DNA of 64,000 bases from PWQG01 sp050486205 (GTDB taxonomy: Bacteria > Pseudomonadota > Gammaproteobacteria > Pseudomonadales > Pseudohongiellaceae): assembly GCA_050486205.1 (NCBI GenBank), contig JBJHCW010000008.1, forward strand, positions 121,614-185,613, read 5' to 3'. This document shows positions 8,978-16,304 of this stretch, piece by piece (the first letter of the stretch is position 1; each line of letters opens with the position of its first letter). A program made the position numbers and the translations under genes. The notes beneath the pieces are model-generated. The model saw only the letters and a program-made list of their open reading frames with translations. It was not told the origin of the DNA and did not search any database.

Positions 8978-9723
8978 TCCTGTTACGCTCCCTGTTGTTT
9001 TCCATCGGCTATTCCTTTTTTTCCGTTGTCACTTCCCTGTTCCTGTTGGCGGTGTTCTGGGCTTTGCCGAATCGTGCGCGCTACTTCATTTATGCGGGCT
9101 GGTGCAAAATGGCGGTGGAGTGGGCCCGCATCACCTGCGGTGTTCGCTATGAGGTCGTGGGCCGCGAGAATATTCCTGACCATCCGGTAGTGATACTGAG
9201 CAATCACCAGAGCACCTGGGAAACCATATTCCTTTACCACCTGTTTGCCCCGGCAGTTCCCGTGCTGAAGAAGGAGCTGTTGAAGATCCCTCTGTGGGGC
9301 TGGGCCTTGAGCCTGCAGAAACCCATTGCCATTGATCGCAGCAAACCACGAGAGGCAAGCCGATCCATGGTGAAGCAGGGCAGTGAGCGACTGTCATCGG
9401 GATTGTCGATATTCGTTTTCCCGGAGGGTACGCGCAGCAAACCCGGCAAGGTTGGTCAGTTCTCCCGCGGTGGGGCACAGTTGGCAACGGCCACTGGCAC
9501 CCCTGTTCTGCCACTTTTGCACAATGCAGGTTCATGCTGGCCCAAAGGCAGTTGGATAAAGAGACCTGGTACCATACGAATAGTCATCGGAAAAACCATT
9601 GAGTCCAAGGGAAAGACATCAAAGCAATTGGCCGCTGAATATGATGCCTGGGTGGATGAGCACCTGAGCCATCTGGATCTCGAGCGCACGCACATCAAAT
9701 CACCTTTCGAACCGTCAACCTGA
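8974..9723 (+). CDS. 1-acyl-sn-glycerol-3-phosphate acyltransferase family protein (PlsC-like)
   Basis: 249 aa membrane-associated acyltransferase of the PlsC/LPLAT family, expected to acylate lysophosphatidate to phosphatidate. An N-terminal membrane helix (residues about 5-30) precedes motif I NHQSTWE (HX4-type) and motif III FPEGTRSKPG. Coupled to gmhB by a 4-bp overlap, as in many Pseudomonas relatives. Its last 29 bp overlap the 3' end of the convergent TonB-dependent receptor gene. A second PlsC paralogue elsewhere in the genome is likely but cannot be judged here. Confidence 0.88.
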   Translation: MILLRSLLFSIGYSFFSVVTSLFLLAVFWALPNRARYFIYAGWCKMAVEWARITCGVRYEVVGRENIPDHPVVILSNHQSTWETIFLYHLFAPAVPVLKKELLKIPLWGWALSLQKPIAIDRSKPREASRSMVKQGSERLSSGLSIFVFPEGTRSKPGKVGQFSRGGAQLATATGTPVLPLLHNAGSCWPKGSWIKRPGTIRIVIGKTIESKGKTSKQLAAEYDAWVDEHLSHLDLERTHIKSPFEPST

Positions 9724-11710
9724 CAAAATCACGCGGATTGATGCGAAGGTCCTCGGAATTTTCCAGCGCCTGTGTGCTTCTGTCCTGCCAGTTTTCCCGT
9801 TTGATGCGGAAATCATTCCACACTGTCACCTGCAGTCTTGCGCTCAGCCCTTCGTTGATTGCATGTTCGGCAAAAACCATCCAGTAGTTGTTCAGTTCCA
9901 TTGTGCGGCGCTGACCAGGATTGAAGTTGGTTTCCCTGAAGTGGGGGGTATACTCCAGCCCCCAGGTAAGATTCCAACGCTGCACATCCTGCTCCAGATG
10001 AACATTACCGGTAAGCGGGCGTACCCCGGAGATCTGACGACGGTTACCGGTGGCGGGATCTGTCACACGCGTGTGGTCGTACTGGGCAGTCATCCGCAAT
10101 CTTGTGTCGCGCAGTCCGAAGGTGTCCAGTGGCATTCGTAAGTTGACCACTGCACGATTCAGTGTACCATCTCCGATGTTACCCACAGCGGTCAAACCGC
10201 CTTGAATGGGTATGACATCAACAACGTCGCTTATCTCGTCATGCCGGAGCGTAAAGGCAATCACGCCCTGATCGGCGAATCGGTGTTCGTACACGAGCTC
10301 TGAAATCCAGCGCTGCTGCGGTTTGAGGTTCAGGTTTCCGCCCAGTACCTGATCGTCGGACAGGTTGGAGGAGGCGGCGAAATCGGAAAATCTCAGCTGA
10401 CCAAGCTCCCGCTCCAGACGGGCGCGAAGCTGGTGGCTGTCTGCGAGATCCCAGGTGGCCGCCAGACGCGGCTTGGGATAGAAGAAACTGCGTTCAGCGG
10501 CGCCATCACCACTTTGTCTGATTGTGGATCGCTCAAGTCGTCCGCCGGCTTCTACCGACAGGCTGTTTCCGGCCTGCCAGATCGCCATGGAGAAAATCTC
10601 GCCCCGCAGTTCACTGACCCGCGTGGTGGATTGCGGCAATGGCACGATATCACCATTGACTGTAAACCGCTGTTCAGTGTCCAGAAAGTTGTAGGCCAGT
10701 TCACCGCCGCTTTCCACGCGCAGGGTGGCAGATGTCTGCCAACGCAGCACGCTGCGTAGTATTGATTCACCGCTTTCGCTTTGTGCATCAAAAATCTGTA
10801 CGCCCGATGGACTGATCGCCTTGTTGCTCATGTCATTTTTCCGCAGATTCTGGATAAGACGCAGCTCAAGGTCCAGATCTTGTGACAGGCTTTGTTCGAC
10901 GCGCGCACCGAAGTCTGCATTTCGGCTGTTGTCCTCAAAGTCAAAGCGACGCCTGGAATCAGGCAAAGCGTAGATCAACCAGTCCGAATATTCATTGCGG
11001 TTCACGCCGCCCGTCAACTCAACACGGCCTGCGAGAAAGGGCGCCGTCCAGTTTGTTCTGGCAGACCAACCCCCACCATCAAACCTGTTTTCAACGTCTT
11101 CCCGCAAGATCAGGTTTCCATCCGACCCGCGTCTGACCTGGGTGCCGCGGCCGGTAGAATCACTCATGGAAACAGTACGAGCGAGATTGAAGCCCCAGGT
11201 GCGCTCGCCGTCGGTGCTGCTGAAATCATATCGGCCACCGGGCAGATAGGGGCCACGTTCAAACAGAAAACCCATGGCGGTGATCGCGTGCTCGCGAGAG
11301 GTTTCTTCTGTCAGCACCACGTTGGCCACAACACTATGGCCCTGCATGTCAATGCCCGGCGCGCCGCCGCGTATCAACTCGATATGCAGCACACGGCTTT
11401 GCTGGATACGCCCAAGTACCGAAGTGACACTGTCAGTTTTGGAGGCGGGCCGTACGCCATTGATCAGCACATTTCCGGCCGCGCCGGCAAACCCTCGTAC
11501 ATCATCACCATTGTTGATACTGAAGCCTGGCAATCGGTTCACCATATCCTGCGCCGTCGCCGGATTGGATGCAGCAAAGAACGCCGGCTCATAGATCAGA
11601 ACTGCCTCTCTGGATCCGGGCTGTGAAGTGGCGGTGTCTGGCTCCTGTGCCACCACCGGCACACACAGTGCCATGTAACCCATAATGAAGAAAAACAGTG
11701 GATTTTTCAT
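9695..11710 (-). CDS. TonB-dependent receptor
   Basis: 671 aa outer-membrane protein. An N-terminal signal peptide (hydrophobic to about residue 21, ending VVAQ) is followed by a plug domain (about 45-135) with the typical NRLPGFSIN and VLINGVRP segments, then a long beta-barrel rich in alternating aromatic and polar residues. It lacks obvious Cys or metal-binding signatures, so the substrate is unknown. It is the last gene of a leftward operon starting with an ECF sigma factor, which is reminiscent of FecIR-FecA-type signalling. However, no N-terminal STN signalling domain is visible, so the receptor is more likely a regulatory target than a sensor. Confidence 0.85.
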   Translation of the reverse strand: MKNPLFFFIMGYMALCVPVVAQEPDTATSQPGSREAVLIYEPAFFAASNPATAQDMVNRLPGFSINNGDDVRGFAGAAGNVLINGVRPASKTDSVTSVLGRIQQSRVLHIELIRGGAPGIDMQGHSVVANVVLTEETSREHAITAMGFLFERGPYLPGGRYDFSSTDGERTWGFNLARTVSMSDSTGRGTQVRRGSDGNLILREDVENRFDGGGWSARTNWTAPFLAGRVELTGGVNRNEYSDWLIYALPDSRRRFDFEDNSRNADFGARVEQSLSQDLDLELRLIQNLRKNDMSNKAISPSGVQIFDAQSESGESILRSVLRWQTSATLRVESGGELAYNFLDTEQRFTVNGDIVPLPQSTTRVSELRGEIFSMAIWQAGNSLSVEAGGRLERSTIRQSGDGAAERSFFYPKPRLAATWDLADSHQLRARLERELGQLRFSDFAASSNLSDDQVLGGNLNLKPQQRWISELVYEHRFADQGVIAFTLRHDEISDVVDVIPIQGGLTAVGNIGDGTLNRAVVNLRMPLDTFGLRDTRLRMTAQYDHTRVTDPATGNRRQISGVRPLTGNVHLEQDVQRWNLTWGLEYTPHFRETNFNPGQRRTMELNNYWMVFAEHAINEGLSARLQVTVWNDFRIKRENWQDRSTQALENSEDLRINPRDFVRLTVRKVI

Positions 11711-11712
11711 TG

Positions 11713-12690
11713 TCAGTTTCTGTTCAGTTCCACCCGGCCATTCAGTGTGGTCAGATCAACCGTGCCTTCCCCATCTGCTGTAGTAAACTCCAGTCGCCGC
11801 GCTGGCCCATGTGTTGCGCGCACGACCTCGTCAGATGTCAGGCGGTTTGTGATACTGCCTCCGACGTTGTTACGCACACTGAAGCGAGCATTGATACTGG
11901 AATCAAGATTCAACGTCATATTGCCACTGACGCTGTTGCCGGTAATGCGCGGCGTCAACGAGCCGAGCAGTGTCAGATCCATCGGACCATTGACGCTGTT
12001 GAGTTCCACAATGCCAGCTTGCTGCAACCTTGCCGTGACGCGACCGTTAACAACACTCAGGGACACTTCATCCGCAGCGCTGTCCACATTGATGTGGCCG
12101 TTGACCGCTTGATACCTTGCGCGACCCGTGGAACCGGTGTCGTCAATACTGCCGTTGACCGTGGTGATTTCGATACGGCCGGAAAGACCGGAACTGTCTA
12201 TGGCGCCATTGACGGTTTTCAACTCAACATGGGTGGCCAGTTGGCGTGCCCTCACAGGACCATTGACTGTATTGACAATCGCGCCTCCCTGTATCCCGGA
12301 GATATCAACACTGGCATTTACGCCGGAGAACTCCACTGTGCTGTTGACCGGTATCACGAACTCCAGATCGGAACCGTTTCTGCCATTTCTGAATCCCGAG
12401 AATCGTGTGGCGCGTGGCATCTCAACCTCAAAGCGGGTGAATCCATTGGCGGAGGTCAGACTGAATCCTTCGGCCTGTTCGTCCAGTAATCCGGTCACTG
12501 TGAAGGTGTTGTCCGTGCCTGCACGAATGGTGACATCACCACTCATCACCTCAATGGTGACCCTTTCGTTGGCACTGACCTGACGTACCTCATCAACAGC
12601 CACGCGGCTGTCTGCAGCCCGGGCAATCGGATTGGCCAATAAGAGAAGGCCTATTGTGATGGCCATTCCGTAATTCAATAGTACTTTCAT
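11713..12690 (-). CDS. Exported DUF4097-like repeat protein
   Basis: 325 aa with a clear signal peptide (residues 1-26, ending ARA). The body is a run of short beta-repeats, each carrying a VNGxI/V core: NTVNGPV, KTVNGAI, TTVNGSI, QAVNGHI, SVVNGRV, NSVNGPM and TLNGRV, about every 18-22 residues. This is the pattern of DUF4097/bactofilin-like beta-solenoids. Function is unknown and a periplasmic or surface location is likely. It overlaps the upstream anti-sigma gene by 4 bp and ends 2 bp before the TonB receptor start, so all are one transcript. Confidence 0.75.
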   Translation of the reverse strand: MKVLLNYGMAITIGLLLLANPIARAADSRVAVDEVRQVSANERVTIEVMSGDVTIRAGTDNTFTVTGLLDEQAEGFSLTSANGFTRFEVEMPRATRFSGFRNGRNGSDLEFVIPVNSTVEFSGVNASVDISGIQGGAIVNTVNGPVRARQLATHVELKTVNGAIDSSGLSGRIEITTVNGSIDDTGSTGRARYQAVNGHINVDSAADEVSLSVVNGRVTARLQQAGIVELNSVNGPMDLTLLGSLTPRITGNSVSGNMTLNLDSSINARFSVRNNVGGSITNRLTSDEVVRATHGPARRLEFTTADGEGTVDLTTLNGRVELNRN

Positions 12691-13250
12691 GGTTCGTTCC
12701 CCATCCAGGAATATTCGTTGGTGTCTACCACACTGACCATCTGCAGGTAACTCAGCTGTTGTTGATACAACCCGCTCATTTGTGACAACAGCTGAGGCTC
12801 GTTGGGATAATACACAAGCGCTTCGCGTACCTGGTCAATCGCCTGATCCCATACGGCAAGTTGATAGTGCCAGTCGCCAAAAGATTCACTGACTCTGCCT
12901 ACGTTGCTGAGTTTCTCCGCCTTGATCGATTCAAATTCTTCCATCAGCGACTGATGTGCCGCCACATACTCCCTGTCACTGCCGAATTCGGTAAGCAACG
13001 GGCCGAATTCATCCGGCACCAGAAATACTCGCCAGGCCAGGATGCCTGCGACGGCAAATACTGCCGCGGCGGCCAGGGCCTGCGAAATCCTGATCCTGAT
13101 CCAGTGCCGCGCCGGGGCAGGGCGTGCCTGCAATTTTGGCTCGAGTTGCAACCAGAGATCCCGTTCAGGCATCAGCTCACGCGGCAATTCGGCAATCGCC
13201 CGATCAAGATGTTTGTCGGCTTTCTGTTCCTGTTCCCATTCAGTCTTCAC
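12687..13250 (-). CDS. Probable anti-sigma factor, single-pass membrane protein
   Basis: 187 aa. Residues 1-50 are charged and cytoplasmic-looking, one transmembrane helix lies at about 54-75 (ALAAAAVFAVAGILAWRVF), and a helical periplasmic C-terminal part follows. It overlaps the sigma factor gene by 11 bp, the classic arrangement for a membrane anti-sigma factor. I see no clear HxxxCxxC zinc anti-sigma motif, so the assignment comes from topology and position. Confidence 0.65.
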   Translation of the reverse strand: MKTEWEQEQKADKHLDRAIAELPRELMPERDLWLQLEPKLQARPAPARHWIRIRISQALAAAAVFAVAGILAWRVFLVPDEFGPLLTEFGSDREYVAAHQSLMEEFESIKAEKLSNVGRVSESFGDWHYQLAVWDQAIDQVREALVYYPNEPQLLSQMSGLYQQQLSYLQMVSVVDTNEYSWMGNEP

Positions 13251-13779
13251 TCAAGAAACCCCGCAACAACTGCCTTGCCCGATGATACTGTGCCTTGCTT
13301 GAGCCTTCCGCTATGCCAAGCATGTCGGCAATTTCCGAATGCTGGTATCCTTCCAGCGCAAACAGTATGAACACCGCCTTTGCCTGTGGCGGCAGACGTT
13401 GTATGGTTTGTTCCAGGTCTCGTGTTTCCGTGATCTCCTTACCCAGCGCGGCATCCTGTGCCTGCCTGTCGGCTGTGTCGGTCAACTCGGTCACATCCAC
13501 AAACGTCAAACGCCGGTCCTTTCGCCACAGATCAATGACCGTCCTGGTCGCGATTCGATGAAGCCAGGTGGCAAAACTGCTGTCGCCCTGAAACCCGGGC
13601 AGTTTTTGCCAGACCTTTATGAAAACCTCCTGACAGGCATCTTCGGCTTTCTGCCGATCGCCCAACAATCGCCAGCATACGGCGTACACTCGACCAATAT
13701 TTTCCCGATACAGCAGGTAAAACGCCTGGCGGTCTCCGTCCTGTGCCAATCGGATGGCCGTTTCAAGCTCTGCTGCCAT
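13240..13779 (-). CDS. RNA polymerase ECF sigma factor
   Basis: 179 aa sigma-70 family protein of the extracytoplasmic-function type with only regions 2 and 4. Region 2 (about 20-90) has DACQEVFIKVWQKL and FATWLHRIATR. Region 4 (about 120-175) has LPPQAKAVFILFALEGYQHSEIADMLGIAEGSSK, a helix-turn-helix. First gene of the four-gene leftward operon with anti-sigma factor, DUF4097-like protein and TonB receptor. It probably autoregulates this operon, but the target promoter could not be defined by eye. Confidence 0.9.
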   Translation of the reverse strand: MAAELETAIRLAQDGDRQAFYLLYRENIGRVYAVCWRLLGDRQKAEDACQEVFIKVWQKLPGFQGDSSFATWLHRIATRTVIDLWRKDRRLTFVDVTELTDTADRQAQDAALGKEITETRDLEQTIQRLPPQAKAVFILFALEGYQHSEIADMLGIAEGSSKAQYHRARQLLRGFLSED

Positions 13780-13977
13780 ATCAAGAATCCGTTGTTTGAT
13801 CCTATAGACGGTGGACGGGCCAGACAGGTTTAAAGGCGATCTTTTGTTTTTGCAGTACGGACGTTACATTGGCTGACACATCAACACTATCTTTATTTGC
13901 TATATGCAATTCTGGAATGTGCCTATAATCCGATCTGTACCCCAATTGACTGCAAGAGTCACCAAATGAGGTGCGAC

Positions 13978-14664
13978 ATGTTGGAAATTATTTTTGAACT
14001 GGAAGAGCGAGCAAGGGCGCTGGCCACATGGCTCGGTGAAGCTGAGCAACGAATACAGGAACATAGTGTGGCAACACCGGAGGCCGTCGAACACTTCGGG
14101 GGATTGTTGGCATCACTTTGCGAAAACCTGGACGCAATAGACCGGGCGCTGAAATCGCAAGATTCTCCACTGATAACGCTTCATGACAGGCTGGGACCAA
14201 CGGAGAGCCTGCTGGGGCCAGAAGGGATTGAGTTGTTCCTTCGAGACCACAAACTGCTTCTGGCGCGAATTGGTATGGATAGCAAGATGATCGAGGCGGC
14301 GATTTCATTGCTGCAAGACCAGAGTATATTGTCTGAAAGTACGGCGCTGACTCCTGAAAGCGTCACTGAGGCGATTGGAAGCTTCAAATCTACTGTGTGC
14401 GAAATATCCAGACGCGCCGATGCGATTCAAGCGGCAATTCAGGGCGAGCAAATCCGAACCATAACTGATGGCGCCATGGGTGTTTGCATTGTGGTTGTTG
14501 ACGTCACAGGCGCGTTTACCACGCCGGATCCGACAGCATTTACCCAAATAAAAGCCATGAAATCAACGATCATTGGTGCCAAAAAAGTAATGTATAGCGG
14601 CCGAGCAATAAGGAACTGGTGGGTCGCCTTTCGGCGAGAAACCGCAATCAGAAGAGGACGCTGA
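13978..14664 (+). CDS. Hypothetical protein, helical
   Basis: About 228 aa from the ATG at 13978, chosen because GAGGT precedes it; the frame is open back to 13897. I do not recognise the family. The sequence is acidic and helix-rich in the first 190 residues, followed by one moderately hydrophobic segment (GAMGVCIVVVDVTGAF) and a basic tail (RRETAIRRGR). It stands alone between divergent neighbours and is followed by its own rho-independent terminator, so it is probably expressed as a single gene. The upstream region 13780-13977 holds no other gene. Confidence 0.55.
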   Translation: MLEIIFELEERARALATWLGEAEQRIQEHSVATPEAVEHFGGLLASLCENLDAIDRALKSQDSPLITLHDRLGPTESLLGPEGIELFLRDHKLLLARIGMDSKMIEAAISLLQDQSILSESTALTPESVTEAIGSFKSTVCEISRRADAIQAAIQGEQIRTITDGAMGVCIVVVDVTGAFTTPDPTAFTQIKAMKSTIIGAKKVMYSGRAIRNWWVAFRRETAIRRGR

Positions 14665-14703
14665 CCATGGGTCAAAAGGACTTCACTTCTTCCCATAAAT
14701 AGC

Positions 14704-14731
14704 GAAGGCCTCTGATCGAGGCCTTCTTTTT
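14704..14731 (+). terminator. Rho-independent terminator
   Basis: A perfect 9-bp stem GAAGGCCTC / GAGGCCTTC with a 5-nt loop is followed directly by TTTTT. It lies 40 bp downstream of the hypothetical gene ending at 14664. Confidence 0.85.
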
Positions 14732-14750
14732 CTGACGTTTGTCTGCATCA

Positions 14751-15209
14751 TCAAGGGGCTTGACCGACTGGGCTCAACAGCATTTCCTGTGCCTGCTTCA
14801 GTTGATAAGCCTTGTAAAGCATATACAGGCCCACTGGTAACAGCACCAGACCGATAAACACTGCCAGCAATGCAACACCCAACACAGTCACCAGTACACC
14901 CCAGCCCAGCCAGTAAATCATACTGATGCTGTAACTCACACCTGTGCCTTCATTACGGACAAGTACGCCCTTGAGTCCACCTCCACTTTCCGTACCAACC
15001 ACTGTGGCCTCGTCACCATCCGCCAGATCGATGTCCCCTGAGGGGAATTTCATGGTGACAGGTTTGTTGCCTACGCGAAAATTGAAGATCTTTTCCGTCC
15101 TCATGGTGGTACGTCCCATTCCAGCAAACCCGGTTGTTGACGTCGCACTCTTGATTTCGACGGATTGTCGGAAGTTTGAAACTACTCCAGATACTTTTAC
15201 AAGTGCCAT
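14751..15209 (-). CDS. Hypothetical membrane protein
   Basis: 152 aa, family not recognised. The first ~90 residues look like a small beta-barrel (OB-fold-like) soluble domain. One long or two short transmembrane segments follow (about 95-135, IYWLGWGVLVTVLGVALLAVFIGLVLLPVGLYMLY broken into two helices), with a short charged tail. GGAGG lies upstream of the start. It faces away from the next gene to the right, across a 404-bp gap. Confidence 0.55.
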   Translation of the reverse strand: MALVKVSGVVSNFRQSVEIKSATSTTGFAGMGRTTMRTEKIFNFRVGNKPVTMKFPSGDIDLADGDEATVVGTESGGGLKGVLVRNEGTGVSYSISMIYWLGWGVLVTVLGVALLAVFIGLVLLPVGLYMLYKAYQLKQAQEMLLSPVGQAP

Positions 15210-15613
15210 CAGATGTTTCCCTCCGCTTCTTTTGAAAGTGAAATTCAGAAGATCTGTCAGGATCGACTGAATTTTACTGTTACCACTAAACGTTGTGGAG
15301 GTACAGCAGTATTTGGACTTTTCGGTTTACAAGGCGTTATTCAACAGGATATGCAATGCAGGTGTGGCTGGGTATGTCTGCCTGGAGTCCCGATACCCAT
15401 GGGTTTTCTGTCCCCCAATCAACACTCGCAGGAGCTTCTACGCACCTGTCGACATTTCTTACAGTTTTATTGATGAAACAGGGAGGTTTACAATATAACG
15501 TGATTAATAACAATGGTTTACATTTTCGGCCTGGTTCTTGCTTGGGATCCGGGGATGTGTAGCATCTGCAGCAGCATGCCGCACCTGACCAGAATCAGAA
15601 CAGGGAATATTCC
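15210..15613. other. Intergenic region without a recognised gene
   Basis: This 404-bp gap separates two divergent genes. Short open frames here (62-89 codons) lack a ribosome-binding site and family-like composition. The right half is AT-rich and presumably holds the promoter of the PEP-CTERM-like gene. A GGGAGG run near 15480 is not followed by a start codon at suitable spacing. I see nothing else. Confidence 0.5.
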
Positions 15614-16285
15614 ATGAACACCAAAGCGATACTTGGCGCACTCTCTTTTTCCATTGGATGCCTCGCGCTCTCCGGAACCATTCAGGCCGCGCCGATTATT
15701 TACAATGATGCCTCAACGTTCATGAATGCTGTGACCGTCCCCGGCGCGACCGTGGGAACGGATACCTTCGACGACCTCAACGATGGGCAAAACCTCGGCA
15801 CGACCTCAATCAGCCGCAACGCAGGCGCCATTTCCTACACGGCGTCAAGCAGTGCAGGTCCGCTCTGGACAGGCGGCACACCTGAGAACGGTTTTCTCAC
15901 TACCGACCAGGGAGGATCCCTGATAACCGCCTCCGGGTTCTCTCTCGACGTCACCTCATTTGGGATGAACGTTTTCGGAAGTGATTTCTTTTCGCTTCCA
16001 ACTGAAGGTCGGAACATTCGCATTCTGGTCTCTGATGTGATGAACAACAGTTTCGATTATTTGCTGGAGGCAACCACGCGCGACACTTACTTCGGCTTCA
16101 TCGGTGAATACGCGTTGACCTCCATTTCTGTTTCGAGAGTCACCATAGGGGATTGGCCCAGCATGGACAACCTGACCCTTGCGTCAGCAGGGGGGCCATC
16201 CAACAACATACCGACCCCGATGACACTGTTGCTCATGGGCATTGGATTGCTCGGAATTGCCGTCACTCGCCGCCGCCGTATCTAG
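15614..16285 (+). CDS. Secreted protein with PEP-CTERM-like sorting tail
   Basis: 223 aa. A signal peptide (residues 1-26, ending IQAA) precedes a beta-rich body of unknown function resembling other PEP-CTERM cargo (DTFDDLNDGQNL, a start often seen in such proteins). The C terminus has the three-part sorting signal: NNIPTPMT, a hydrophobic helix LLLMGIGLLGIAVT, and RRRRI. The usual Val-Pro-Glu-Pro box is replaced by Ile-Pro-Thr-Pro. This predicts export and processing by an exosortase (EpsH/XrtA family), not encoded in this window. The stop lies 19 bp from the convergent gyrB stop. Confidence 0.7.
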   Translation: MNTKAILGALSFSIGCLALSGTIQAAPIIYNDASTFMNAVTVPGATVGTDTFDDLNDGQNLGTTSISRNAGAISYTASSSAGPLWTGGTPENGFLTTDQGGSLITASGFSLDVTSFGMNVFGSDFFSLPTEGRNIRILVSDVMNNSFDYLLEATTRDTYFGFIGEYALTSISVSRVTIGDWPSMDNLTLASAGGPSNNIPTPMTLLLMGIGLLGIAVTRRRRI

Positions 16286-16304
16286 CCGAAACCGCTGTGC
16301 GGAA

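Noticed and set aside
10892..11626. 244-codon plus-strand frame inside the TonB receptor gene
   Set aside because: Shadow of the receptor; the receptor reading frame has signal peptide, plug and barrel features.
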